Source: Anarhynchus alexandrinus (taxonomy: Eukaryota; Chordata; Aves; Charadriiformes; Charadriidae). Taken from it: DNA of 64,000 nucleotides. The notes below the pieces were generated by a model, which was given only the letters and a program-made list of their open reading frames with translations, made no database searches and was not told where the DNA came from. A program made the translations under genes and the position numbers. This document shows, one piece after another, positions 12,250 through 25,355 of this stretch (its first letter is position 1; each line of letters opens with the position of its first letter). The stretch spans positions 430,503 to 494,502 of the forward strand of contig VUYV01000021.1 of assembly GCA_008711295.1 (NCBI GenBank), written 5' to 3'.

Positions 12250-13707
12250 ATATGCAGATATTTGAGTCTTTAGGCCTGTTTTAAGCCCAGTTGTCCTCAA
12301 CACATCCAAGTCATTCACTTGAAGAGGCCATTCTGCTGTTGTTATTGACCAGGACAATTTTATTCCTTTGGATGAGCTAGACTGTACTACAGAGAAATCA
12401 TGAGTAGCAGCTTAAAATAAACTAACCATGGTTAGGAAACTTCTGGAGTCAATTTTTGAGACATTATTGTCTATTCTGGAGCATACTCCATTCACATGCA
12501 GGAGCACATGTGTTTTCTCTGCACTGAATGTGGGGCTTCTCTACTTGCAGACTGAGGAACAAATGTATCAGCTTGTACTTTTCCTTTATACTGATGTTTT
12601 TAATACCAGAAAAAGGGGTTGTGAGGGAATACCACAAATGTGAGTTATCTGTAGAACTGTGTAGAAAAGACAGAAGTGGGATTCAGGAAGACTTTATTCA
12701 TCCCTCACTTTTAAGGAAGCCACACTCTTAAATTATAAAAAAATACAGTGCATGATTTGCTTTGTGTACGTCTTGTGTGTCTAAAAAATACTTTGCTTAT
12801 TCCTGAAAGTGTTCAAAATAATATTTGGTCCTCTGTAATTGTTAAGCTTCTTTACGTTCTTGCTGAGATCAACCTTAAGACATTTGCTGACAAGCATCCA
12901 TGTATCATTGCTTCTAAACACCTAAGAGACCATTTTATATGTTACAAAAGCCCTTGCCCATCTGTCCTTTGAATACCTTTCAATGAAATAAAAAGCATTT
13001 TCATGTAGAATTTGAAGATAAGAGGATCGTGCTTTGTCCAGAACTGATAATTAGCTTTTCTTTTTTTTCCCATTTGAAAGTGAGGTCATCCTCAGTACTC
13101 GCTCTCCTTTCATCATCTAAAGGAAAGCATTACTCTTAAATTGAATGAAAAGGGTCTGAAAAAGATTACTTTTACAACCTGAGACCAATCATCATATGAA
13201 TCAAAAAAATGTCCATGACATGTTTTTATTATAGGAGCTTTTTCTTCCCTTATACTTTCAAACAGCTACTGCATCAGCACATACACTGCTTGAAAATAAC
13301 CATTTTCTCATTGGCTTCAAGGAACTGTCTGCCTGACTGAAAAAGATCAGGGAAGATTTTTCTTTGTATTTAGTTTGGGGGTGGAACAAAAGATGTCTTT
13401 GCTTAGATCTGGTTTTAGATTTGTTCTCAGAATGGAATCAGTAAGTATTGTTCTAACATGCTTGAATATTTAGTTTGGTAGACATATAAATGTCACGTTA
13501 TACATACATGCAACATCCTCAGTTTGGGCTTTTTTTCTCCTTCCTAGACTTTTTTGAAGAAGAAGGACTGTTCAGAATTTGAGACTAAGATCTGGAAGGA
13601 CTGCAAAGGTTTATCTTTGGAGGAGCACTCCATAAACTTAGGAGCTTCCTAAATCTGGAGCTCACAAGGATTTCAAACTCGTTGAAGGATAGGATTAGAG
13701 GTTTGGC
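12250..13707. other. Unique non-coding DNA, no gene recognised
   Basis: A+T-rich sequence between the short CR1 tail and the TTTA microsatellite. Open frames reach only about 75 codons and none is recognisable. No further repeat was identified. Confidence 0.6.
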
Positions 13708-13709
13708 TT

Positions 13710-13740
<31 letters not shown>

Positions 13741-13744
13741 TTTT
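13708..13744. repeat. (TTTA)n microsatellite
   Basis: About nine uninterrupted copies of the tetranucleotide TTTA lie in a 37-bp run with no substitutions. The purity suggests it may be length-polymorphic. No poly(A)-ended retroelement adjoins it on the side where a tail would be expected. Confidence 0.95.
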
Positions 13745-14408
13745 CAAATTAGAGAAATAATTTAGAGAAAACTAGAATGCAATTTAACGGAGAGAGATGC
13801 AAACATAGCTAGGGATACTCATGAACAGATGCATAATGGAGAGTGATAGCTACAGAGAAATACTGCAGAGAAAGCTATTGGTTACAGTGGCTCACAAGCC
13901 GAACATGAGTCATGGTGTTGTGGCAAAGCAAACAGCACATTATGATGTATATAAACTAATGCACTATCATTAAGATACATGAACTAATACCATCCTATAG
14001 TATACTGGCAAAGCCTCCGCTGCAGAGCTGTAGCTTGTATGGGTGTTGAATTTAATAAGAATATGAATGACAAACAAATTTAAAAAGGATATACATAAAC
14101 TGTAGAATCGTGCGGATGTAAAATTGACCAAAGACATGCAAGACATTTTTTTCATCTTCCCACAAGTCACCAATTCAAAACTGCAAAAAGTAGCTACCAG
14201 AAGGAAGATAAAATTCTTTTCCACATCTGCTGTTTTTCTAAGACAGGGAATACTAAGTTGAGGAATTCACTTCAAGATGAGGACTATTCTTTTAACGAAG
14301 CAGTGAAGGGCTGAAGTAGATTGCCAGGAAAACGCTGGAATCTGTCAGATTGCCTTTAAGAACAGGTTGGAGGTACATCTGTCAGGAAAGACAGTTGATC
14401 CTTAGGGA
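13745..14408. other. Unique non-coding DNA between microsatellite and CR1
   Basis: A+T-rich with no recognisable gene. The 84-codon minus-strand frame at 13970-14224 has a hydrophobic composition but no identifiable family or start context, so it is treated as chance. No target-site duplication for the neighbouring CR1 was found here, which fits CR1 integration, since the family usually lacks clear duplications. Confidence 0.55.
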
Positions 14409-15372
14409 GAATCACAGAATGGCAGGGGTTCGAAGGGACCTTCAGGGATCATCTAGTCCAACCCCCCTGCCAAAGCAGGTTCACCTACAGCAGGTTGGAC
14501 AGGAACGTATCCAGGTGGGCTTTGAATATCTCCAGAGAAGGACACTCTACAACCTTTCTGGGCAGCCTGTTCCAGTGCTCTGCCACCCTCAAAGTAAAGA
14601 AGTTTTTCCTTGTGTTGAGATAGAATTTCCTGTGTTTCAGTTTGTGCCCATTGCCCCTTGTCCTGTCGCTGGGCACCACTGAAAAGAGTCTGGCTTGGTC
14701 CTCTTGACACCCACCCTTAGATATTTATAAGCATTGATGAGATCCCCTCTCAGTCTTCTCTTCTCCAGGCTAAACAGACCCAGGTCTCTCAGCCTATCCT
14801 CATAACAGAGGTGCTCCAGTCCCTTGATCATCTTTGTAGCCCTCTGTTGGACTCTCTCTAGTAGTTCCCTGTCTTTCTTGAACTGTGGAGCCGAGAACTG
14901 GACACAGTGCTCCAGATGTGGCCTTACTAGGGCAAAGTAGAGGGGGAGGATAACCCCCTCAACCTGCCGGCCATGCTCTTTTTAATGCACCCCAGGAGAC
15001 CATTTGCCTTCTTGGCCACAAGGGTGCATTTATGACTCACGGTCAACTTGTTGTCCCCCAGGACACCCAGGTCCCTCTCTGCAGAGCTGCTTTCCGGCAG
15101 GTCAACCCCTAAACTTTCCTGATGCATGAGGTTATTCCTCCCTGGGTGCAGGACACTACACTTGCCCTTGTTGAACTTCATTAGGTTCCTCTCTGTCCAA
15201 CACTCCAGCCTGTCCAGGTCTTGCTGAATGGCGGCACAGCCTTCTGGTGTGTCAGCCACTCCTCCCAGTTTTGTGTCATCAGCAAACTTGCTGAGGGTAC
15301 ACTCTGTCCCCTCATCCAGGTCATTGATGAGTCTGTTGAATAAGACCAGACCCAGTACTGATGCCTGGGGAA
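14409..15372 (-). mobile_element. CR1 LINE, 5'-truncated, with broken reverse-transcriptase frame
   Basis: This is a minus-strand copy with its 3' end at 14409 (AATCACAGAATGGCAGGGG) and its truncated 5' end near 15372. Reading the minus strand, the coding part starts inside the reverse transcriptase at PQASVLGLVLFN and passes [24 protein letters not shown] is the catalytic Y/F-x-D-D motif. The frame stays open to 14927, then breaks. The C-terminal domain continues in shifted frames at 14831-14637 ([20 protein letters not shown]) and 14679-14485 ([19 protein letters not shown]). At least two frameshifts are therefore present and the copy cannot encode a working protein. Its 3' tail differs from the other CR1 tails in the window, suggesting another subfamily. 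Confidence 0.95.
14485..15372 (-). pseudogene. CR1 ORF2 remnant (reverse transcriptase C-terminal half)
   Basis: This is the coding part of the CR1 copy above. CR1 ORF2 normally encodes an endonuclease plus a reverse transcriptase and copies the element's RNA at the target site. Here the endonuclease and the N-terminal reverse-transcriptase regions are absent through 5' truncation. What remains runs from just upstream of the FADD catalytic motif to the conserved C-terminal stretch with NRLPRK and a stop near 14485. Reading-frame changes lie near 14930-14830 and 14680-14640. The endonuclease deletion and the frameshifts make this non-functional. Confidence 0.9.
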
Positions 15373-18300
15373 CATTTTCCCCGGGGAAGAAATAACCTAG
15401 ATAACCTCTTCAGCTCTGTTTTATAGATTTCTTTGAGTATCGCAGTGTGCTGTTTTGACTTACAACACAATGCCATTCATGGCCTGTACAAAGCTGATTA
15501 AGTCTGTGTGTTTCCATTTTTTCCCACCCTCCCTTTTTTGTGAGTGTTCAGAAACAACTGGTACATCCTGTAGCCGGTGTTTCAAAAGACTGTGTAAGTG
15601 AAACTTTCAATACAGTACTGTTCGAAAAAATTGTACTCACTAAATGACACAAAGACTTTTGCAATGAGGCGGTGCAAAATAACTGATATTCCAGTATACA
15701 GGTATATTAGCTGTAAACTATAGCACCTTGGCTAGCCCATGGAGGACATTAGGCAAGTGGTTCTTGGCTGATATCAAGAATCCACCTTTCTTAGTGCTCC
15801 CATTCCCACAGCTGGAATGCAATAAATTACAATAATAGTTTCTCTAGGGTGCTGAAGATGTGCTGTGAAAAGTCCTTAAGATGAGCGGAAGTACTTTATT
15901 TCGATTTTATCTACAGTGCCTGTCAGATAAGGCCAGTCCCCTCTATCATTTAGTGAACCCTTCACTCACTCTCTTTGGTGACCAGTTAATCACTTCCACA
16001 TCATTCATTTTAGTAGCATTACATTGTCTAGTAGCTCTTCAGTGATTTGGGCAGGTATTAAAAACATGGATCTTGCAACACCTGGAAGGCCAGATGCTGA
16101 TACCTTTTTGCAGCAGAACAAACACTTTTCTTCACCATCACCTTCCTTGGAATCTGTGAAATGAGGTGCACCGCAAAAGTAGTCAGTTGATCTTCACATT
16201 TCAGAGCCAGAGAGTGGGCTAATGCCCTGAGACAACTGTGCGCCCACCCTGGCAGGTGTAGGTGGTGTCCATGTGCAGCATGCGACACTGTGGTCTCTCT
16301 GGGCAAGAATAAGGCGTTGGCTTGCCTGCTTGACATCAGTCACATATTTGCACACTAGACAGATGACTGTAGAGGATGGCAGAAGGCCATATAGGAGCAG
16401 CTAGTTGAAGATTTCCTTGGCTATAAGTGAAAATCCTTAAGGTATCTGCTAGGTGGGGATAGCATCAGGTGACACTTTCCACAGACTCCCTTCCAGTGCC
16501 AAGGTTTGCTCATATGTCATAGGACCGTGACGAGAACCATCCACAAGGACTTGGCCCTTTCTTGGAGGACAGCATGGGCATAGCTGTGCCTGTGTCTGGC
16601 GAAAGCTGTTTTGGTTTTCTTCATTTATTTTGTGTTTATATCTGTTATCTGTTTTTCCTTTCTATCTTTCTGATTATGTCTAGACGTACTTTACTCCAAT
16701 TCACCTTGATGTTGTATTGTCCTTCAAAAAAATCTTTCTGCTTTGATTTGTATCTCTATGCTAGTTATTGTTTATATTTTTTCTCTTTTCACTTTTCTGA
16801 TCTTTTCCCCATTACCTCCTAGTATTTAATAAGATCCTGGGAAATTCAGACCATAACTTTCATTTGTATGACAAAGCTTTTGTTCCTAGCTTAATATAAA
16901 TGGTTTTCAATGTTTTTTGTCAATGGTAGTGATACAAATACATGGTTTTATGGAAATATTGATTCATCTTAATGAGGATCGTGTGGAAGAGATTAAAACA
17001 AATGCTGCTCACTGTGAAAATATAACTATGAGACTGTTTAAGGATGGTGATACGGATCTGTTCTTCCACAGCAAACAGGAAATCCAGCTCATACTGCTAC
17101 CTGATAAAAAAAGTGCATACAGAGGTTTCTTCTTATCTAAGTTATGTGTCAGAAGGGATCAAAATTGACTTGTTCATTTTTCCCAGTGTTTAATAATCAA
17201 TATTGTCCTGGTTTTAGGTTTCTTTTTTTGAAACAATAAGTAACAAAATTTAAAATTATCTCTCAAAATCTTCTCTCTGTAGTAAAATAAAGATGTCACC
17301 TTAGAACGACTGAAGTCTGAAAAACATTTCTACAGTCTGATTTTTCTAAAAGCTTGTAAGAGTCCTTAAAGTTCTGATGCTAATCCTGATTCTTAAGTAT
17401 TTTTCTCCTGCCTGGGATCACTTTTTCCAAGTAGCTCCAAAATACTGAGTCAGCCAACCGCACATGATCTCTCACACACACAAAACTTAAAATCTCAAAA
17501 AAAGATCCATGTTCCTGAAAACCAGCAAAAACACAATAGTTATTTTTCAAATTGTATAATTTATCAGTCTCATTTTTTAGCCTGCAGGCAAATGATAAAA
17601 AATTAAATTTCTGTGTACTGCTGCCTAGGAACTGCAACTTGCCGTTCATACTGTCTCTAACGTTTTACCTGCACAGCTAATATGCTTTATAGAAACCTCT
17701 TATTTCAAAAGCTCTTTCTGCTTGAAAGAGCTTTGTGCTTGTAGACTCCTGGTCACTAGTGTTTGTAGAGGTATAAGCAAAAGGGGGATTTTCATCTGTA
17801 AACCCATGAGGATATTACAGTAGCAAATGACTGGCTGAGGAAAAGGAAGATTAAAATCCAATCCGAGAGTCAAGAAGTAATGCCTCTGGGAAAAATAGTC
17901 TTAATTATCATAGGCAGTGATGGATATATTAGTTACTACCACTCAGGAGAAAGACCTTTGAGTTTCTGTGAATAATTTTCTGAAGATGTCTATTAAGTGA
18001 GGTGGCCTAGGTGCAAACAGTTTTTCAGGAAGACCCTAAAGCTCCTATGGCCAAAGGGTAGGAGCATATCAGAGGACCAAATATTCAGTATTTGCTTTAG
18101 TTTTTATGTATTTTTCCTAAACAACCACATTTAACCACTTACAGAATCAAGACCAAATGATTTATAATCTACCTCCAGACATAATCACTTTCTATGAGAA
18201 AGCTTGCATTGATGCTTCCTTACATTGCTTGTAACTACATTCAGGTTTTGTTTTTTAGTGCTGCCTTTGACTTTTGAAGGTGGGAGATATCTTCATATGT

Positions 18301-21300
18301 CTTAACCCTACGTGATAAGACAAGGGATGTCACCTCCTGGGGTTACACAAGTATCAAAACGGTAAATTGCAGCCCATTAGGATTGTCATTCCAATGTGAG
18401 TGTACAAACACTTATTTAGGCGCATAGGTGTGTATTCATCCATCTGTTACCATGGGCAAACACGTCTTTTTTGCAATTGTCCATATATGTGGCACACATA
18501 CACCTCCAATCTTTTTTCAAAACTCAGACAGAATGGTGTCTTTTTTTGTGAAGAATTTTAGGTCTAAGTTCATAAAGGCACTAGACTTCAGTGTGTACAC
18601 CTGAGGGTTTCCACAGCCCTAAGGATGAGATAGGTGGTCATGCGAATAATCTATGTATTGTTACACCTTTGGATGCTGCTGGGTCTGCTCAAAGTAAATC
18701 TTGTCCTCCAGTCATTACTGCCTACATCTGAAATACTTTTTTTGAGGACGGCTGCATCTGTGTTTCAATTATTGTAGCCTCTCTATATTAATTTCCCCCC
18801 TTTCTCTTTGAGGAATTGCAGAGAGAGGTTCATTTTTCATTAACCTTTGGTTTTTGCTCTGGTTCTCGTTATTCTAGTGGGCATGTCTGGACTGCACCAT
18901 GGTGAAGCTATGGGCACAGCAGCCCCAGTCCAAGGTAACCATGCCACTGAGAGTTCATTACGCCTGCCAGCCAGTCCAGTGCAGGTCTGTCTGTATGACC
19001 TGAAATAATCTGACTGACATACAGATTTACTGAAGTTCCTGAAATTGACCTGAAGAGGCAGCAGTCCTTCCTTAATTCTCAGTCTTTTGATTTGGTTTGG
19101 CTGCTCATTACCTGGAAACACACATCACCAAATGAAAATAGTGAGCACATTACATGCAATGGTGCGAAAGGCCAAGCTGTTGATTTCATGAGATAATGGT
19201 GTGGCTGTTTGAATTGCTGGGAAAAAATGAGGAGCTTGCTGAGAAGTGAGAAAAGGTATTTTTCTCATTTCCAACTTCCTTAATTATTTCAACCAATAGC
19301 TGTTTTTCTGAAGTTGCTTTGGACTACACAATAATTTTGCACTATCATTATATTTATTCACCTAAGAAACACTTTGTTTTTTGATTCCTTTGGCATACAG
19401 CTAGATCTAAGCCCAAAAGTCATATTCATGCGGTCCATCATTTTAAGAACAGATGATTTCCATAACTTGTGTTTATAGTGAAGAACAGAACTAAAAAAAA
19501 AGCCCACATAACGTTTCAAAATGGATTTATGTTTATTAAGTATCTAGGCCCAGTTTCTATCTTTTCTTTTGCATGAATAAAACCTACTACCACAAGTATT
19601 GAAATTGGGCTTTTATACAGTATCTGTCTTTGGAAGACGGTCAATCAAATGTTCTATAAGCTTTGTTGAAGGAATTGTGAATGCTCCTCTGTGAAGCATC
19701 AGATCTACTTTGGAGATGACACTGGGAAAGCCTAAAGTGCTGCGAATTATGATTTGGATGAAACTGCAAAATGAGTTTGTAGCAAAGTGAGAGAGAATGT
19801 CTATAAATCCTGACCTTCAAGCCCCTTCTTGGGTTAGTGGATAATGTTTCTTCCCAGCTGGTGACAGCTACCACCTTCATTTAAGGTAGTCAGATGTGCT
19901 CTTGTAACATGATCTATGTGGTTTAGGAAATTATTATCCTGACTTCCATTTATTTCTCTTTTTGGTGCCAGCTACCACCGCATCAATTTAAGTCTGGTAA
20001 CTGAGTGTGCTAAGCCCTCCTTAATACTAGACTAACAACTTGTACTTTGCACTGCCATGTTCTATCTTCTGACTTAAGCTTCTTCCAAATAAATCAAAGC
20101 AAACCTCGCCAGCAAGAAACAGGTCCTCCCAAACACCTCTTGTAACAAAATGCCATTTACATGTGGTTGCCCGCTGCTATTTGCATAAATACTTGATGTG
20201 CCCTGCTTAGCAGTTTAAGTCCCATATGCATCTATTATTTTTCCAGCCATGCTTGTGCATAACAAAGAGCTGATGTTTTAAAACTTCTTCAAAATAATAA
20301 AAATTTCCGACTTGAGTATGACACTGGGGCACAACCCCTGGAAGACTCACTGTTCATTTTCATCTTGACCAAATACAGCACTGTGTAGAGATGTACAATG
20401 CATGGTGCATGATGAAGATTGCAGGTGACTTGTTCAAGGTGATCACACAGGCAATATCAGAGAAACTGTTTTTAGAGAGAGTGGCCGGTAAGTTTGTAGA
20501 CATTTCACTCTGTCCTCCACTGCCATGTGGTTATCTAATTGGTAATTTTACTTCTGGTTGGTGAAGGGTTGTGGGTAGCCATACAGCACTTGCTCTTCCC
20601 ATTGCCCAGTGAGGAGGTTCTGACCTTCCTGAGCAGAGCTGCCATCTCACATCACTGGTGCAGCTGTGAAAACAGATCTAGGTACAAAGTAATGTTCTAG
20701 TGAAAGGTTCTGAGAAGAGTAGCTGTTAATCAGGCACTGATGCGGAATCATGAAAATAAAAATATAAAATATAAACCTAAATTAATTGTCATAGAAAGTG
20801 TCTGGGTTTTTTTTTTTCTGAAACTGAAAATGTTGTTGGGGTAGTCCCAGTGCACTGGAATAATGGAACATTTAAAAACTGCTGTACTGAGACGTGACTT
20901 GTGGTATAGAAGCTGGGATTACACTATGGTATTAGTTTTATAAGCTTATCTTTGATGATCTGTCAGCTACTGAAGCCGTGGGCAACCCAAAGGACACTTC
21001 TTGCTGACTCTAGAGGCACAGAAGGGTAATTAATGAAACTCTCCAAGTGCTGAAACAATGCAGCTTAGAAGATTTTGAAATTTTGCATGCCTGGGGTCAA
21101 TACAGGTTGTTTTGACCTTCTTGAGAGAGCTAAGAAGACAAAAGGGATTAAAGCTGTAAGGAATGAGAGCACCTGACCTGAGCAGACATGAGGATTTGCC
21201 TGCCAGTATCTCCCAGGGGACCAAGGAGAACAAGCTAGCAGCTTCTGGTTTTAAGAAAGGCTTTTCTGTAAAATACTGGTACTACGCTTTGCATGGGATC

Positions 21301-24300
21301 TGGCTGGTGGCTGAATAGCAATTGACACTGAAAAAACAGACCAGGACTGAGCTACTGTTAGATCTCTTGCAATGATTATTGCTGCAAATCCCAGGGTAGT
21401 TCCAACTCAAAAAAGTCTGTGGTCTGTCAAGAGCGGATCACGGGGCTTCATCCCTCCACTTTCCCCCAGCAGCAAGAACGAAGACAGCCAGAACCTGGGA
21501 AATAAGTGGAATGCTTTGCACAGGCCATAGAGAGATGTGTAAAAAGACATATTTTGTCCATCTCCAGTTAATTTCAAAATTGGGTACTTGTGCTACAAAA
21601 TGACAATGTTTTGCTTGAATGTCACCATAAGAATACACTGTAATCATAAAACTGACCATAAAAAAACTACTTATGATAAAAGAAAAACTCTACAAAAAGG
21701 TCAGATAATCACTTAGCAGAAAAAAAGTGTGACAGCCATAAAGTCAGATGTTGAAAAAGTAGATTTATTTTAAGAAAAAATATTAGTTTTGGCATAATTT
21801 GTTATACAGAGCTTTCAGCCAAAGATAAAGGGTAATTTATCCATAGATAAATGTACCTTCATAATTCAAGTAGCAAAATCAAAGTGATGAATGTATACAT
21901 GAATTCCAAATGCCATGGATTCCAAATATTAGAACCTTGAGTAATAGCGGAAGCACATTTTTATTTCTTACAGAAGTGCACTGATTCAAGAGAATAACAT
22001 GATGGTGTCACCACATGCTCTGGTGTCTCTGGTGTTCTGAAAATCTGAAGGGATATAATTTTCAGTCATCAGATAGCTAACATTTCTGGATTCTGTTTAT
22101 GCCTAATTTGTTTCCACCCCTTCATACCTGTTGAGAGTCCTGGGATCCCTGACAAATACCTGGCAGTGCCAACAGCTGGAATAGGCAGAATGTGAATTCC
22201 CTGAAACAGAAAGTCATCCAAAAACATGCTTCCTGGATCCCGACTCTCCTTCACTTCCTAATAGCTAATTAAATATATGCCATCAAAGGGAATTTGTAAA
22301 AATAAGCTAAAAATTAATGTCGATGAAGTGCTTCACATACTCTTCTACACAGGCTTTTGTATCTGTCTCTTATGGGAAAGAATCAGCTGGACCAGACATT
22401 ATTTCTACAGTGATTTTTGATGCATTTTTGTGATATGACAAATATTTGTTGACAGTCTGTAACAGGTTGCCATTGTGGCCCCATGGACTTCCCATGGAGC
22501 TGCAGGAGAGAGCCTTAGCAGAGAAACTGGAGCTCTGGAAAATGTGGCTTCAGTGGAAAGATTGAATAAACTTGGTTCATTTACAGAGAATACTTGGATG
22601 GAGGTTGTAACAATCTTCAAGTAGATAAAAAATCTCTGCTAAGAGAAGGACTATTTTCTGGTACTGAATTTAAACTGTAGTCATGGTGATTCAGTCTAGG
22701 CATTGATGAGACTTACATTTATTAAGTATATTTAAGCTCAACCATAAAACATTTAGCAGAACTGGAAAGTCTCCATTTTGGGGAGTTTAAGGAGCAGTTT
22801 AGACAACAGGTTGCCAAGACTTCCGTAGATGATTTGGACTGGGGCAGGGGATGGGCTGGGTGACTTCTCCGAGTCACTTTGAGCCCCAAGTTTATGTGCC
22901 TGTGATTTCTCTCTGTGATGTCCACTGAGCAGTTTTGTGTTATCAATATCAATTAATGAACTGTAACTCCGGGAATATGGAGATGAAACTTTCCCATTGG
23001 TAGCAGCAGATCAACATCAGATAAGAATTATGGTACTCCTGTTCCTATTTCTCAATCTCTTCAACTGTTAGTGTCTTCAGTGTGCTGCTTACCATGGTGT
23101 TAAAAACACTAAAGAAAAATGCCAGAATAGCATAGGATGAGGGGTACTTCATGGAAGACCTGCAATTTTCCATTGCTTCATTGCTTGGCATCTGACAAAA
23201 CAGAGCCTTTAATCTGTAGGAGAAAAAAAGAAAAATAGTTCAATCATTTTTATAGAAAGAGAAACATGTAAGTTATAAGCAAGAATTTTGTTGTTATGTT
23301 TACTCAGGAGGAGAATATATGCAACATAGGTTTTCTTCCTCTCATGATAAGGGATTAACTTGCTTTGTGTCAACTACTTCTCTCCCCATCAAACAATACA
23401 AAAAAATCACAATACTCTCACCATTAGATTCACTGAACTTGTTAGAATGAATGGCTGATTTCAGGCCAATGTCATAATTAGAGAACAGCACTATGTCACC
23501 ATGTTATTTTAATCTTGTGAAGAGCTGAAGCAAATGCATATTCAAAGCTGATTAGGCCTGCAAAATTCTTTAATTAAGTGCAGAGTAGAAATGTATATTT
23601 TTGCAATATATTTCAATGGGAGGTGTGTATTCCAATGTGGTTTAGATTAAGTATATTTTAAATGTATCACTATTCATTTTAATAAAGAAAACAGTACAGT
23701 CTCTTAGTCATTTGAGTAGTTAATCATTTACAGAAAGGAGAGTATAAATGAAGAAAACAATGATATCAGAAAGCTGACTCATCCCTTTTGCACTGATGTG
23801 TGAGGAGGTAAGAGTCCATGGAACTCGATGGAAATCTCCAGCAAAATGCTTGTGGAAGACAGAAGAAAATCAGACCTCAACTTCTTTGGGGGTGCTTGTT
23901 GACCTGAGGACTCCTGCAGTTACTTGTCAGTTTATGCAAATGGCTGTAGCTGATTTTCCCAAAAAGGCAGTTCATTTATGTGGCAAATCTTGTGCTCAAC
24001 AGACTAAACGTTCTAAGTTCGCTGTGTGTATTAATTATGTACTTACCTCTTTGCAAATAATCCATGACAAATTTAAAATTGCTAGGATACTCTGGGGAAA
24101 CATGAAATGGTAAAATTTGCTCCTGGAACCCTGGGGAGGATTTCTGTCTGTTCTACTTGAAATAGCAACACAGTCTGTTCCTGAGAAATGGTAAACACCT
24201 CTCTTCATTGCTGAGCACCCTTTTCTTCCATCAGCTCTTACTGGAGCTCTGCACGTTTCGGCAGCCCCAAATGAGTGGAATGGAATTATCAACTTCCAAA

Positions 24301-25281
24301 AGACAGAAAGCAAATGGATCCTGCAGATAACTCCATGTTTCTTGTAGCCTGTGAGCACTCATATATTGAAAAGTCCAACTGGGTTTTGTTTATTAAATAA
24401 AACATCCCAAGAGTGGAACCCCTGGATTTATTTCCCATTTGGATGTAACATGTAACCACAATTTACTCCCTATGGTGTTTTGAGTTGTCTTAAAGACAAC
24501 TGTGGTTTTGGGGGATTTTTTCCCCCCTAAGAGCCAACATTGCGTAGATAAGTTATTGTTAGACTGTGTACTTCTAACTGCATCTTTCAGCATGGGCTAC
24601 TTCTATTAGAAAACCTTAGTGGCATTGTAGAGTAACAATCCCTTCAGAATTTTGTAATGGTTGAAGTCATGCAAAAGATTTTGTCATTTGTCATTATAAT
24701 CCAATACAGCAAAACAGTTACCTTATAGGGATGAGGATGGGAAAGACTTTTATATGATTACATCACAAGATGATAAATGAGAGCAATTTGTGTTCATTAT
24801 GAGAACAGCACCCCAAAGAGAATGCTGTTATAAATTTTGTCTTGCCTTCCCTTCCTCCACCACAAAACTAGAATACCAGCTTAGAAACAAGCAAACAGGC
24901 TCTAACAACAATCCAGATGGAGAAAAGCAAAACCAGTGAAGATTTGTTCGCATTTTACTCTAGCAAGAGCATTGAGAATTAGCAAATTAAAAGAGAAACA
25001 CAGGAGGATACTTAGGACAAATTCTTAAAATATAATTCTCCCCGTCTCTTGAATAAAGAATATTTTTATTTAGTAAAATATTCATCCTGTGTGGAAAACA
25101 ACTGACTTGTTCTTGAAGTAGAACAAAATTGTATTTTGTAAATCAGGCAACGAAAACATTTCATTTGGTAAACTGGAACTATTTAAATTTGAACATGAAA
25201 CCTGAACATTTTAACATGTTAACTACAAATTCGAAAGAAATATAATTAAAAAGTATTATTAGTTCTAATTTTTTGTTTTAG
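15373..25281. other. Unique non-coding DNA, possible regulatory content
   Basis: Nearly 10 kb without a recognisable gene or transposon. Open frames are at most about 107 codons and lack known motifs. An octamer-like ATTTGCAT (20179-20186) sits in a motif-dense stretch. The 23460-23760 interval carries several homeodomain-type cores (CATAATTAG, TTTAATTAAG, GATTAGG) and low apparent repeat content, the look of a conserved non-coding element. Conservation cannot be judged from one sequence. Confidence 0.5.
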
Positions 25282-25355
25282 TTAAAGATGTCTATGTCCC
25301 CCCAGCAATTTTGGGTTGATCAATCTGCATTTTCAAAAGATAAACCATATGATGG
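25282..25355 (+). other. Candidate short exon (74 bp), product unknown
   Basis: ATTTTTTGTTTTAG ends at 25281 and the segment is followed by GTAAGT at 25356, a very good donor. One frame is open through the whole 74 bp and reads LKMSMSPQQFWVDQSAFSKD and onward; the other two contain stops. The two ATG codons near its start would also allow it to be a first coding exon with a short leader. I do not recognise the peptide. The combined acceptor, donor and open frame make it the best short exon candidate in the window, but chance cannot be excluded at this length. Confidence 0.25.

Noticed and set aside
14428..14440. GGGGTTCGAAGGGACC resembling a tRNA B box
   Set aside because: It is part of the CR1 3' tail; no A box or cloverleaf stems surround it.
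15181..15375. 64-codon minus-strand frame
   Set aside because: Shadow of the CR1 reverse transcriptase in the wrong frame; the correct frame carries FADD.
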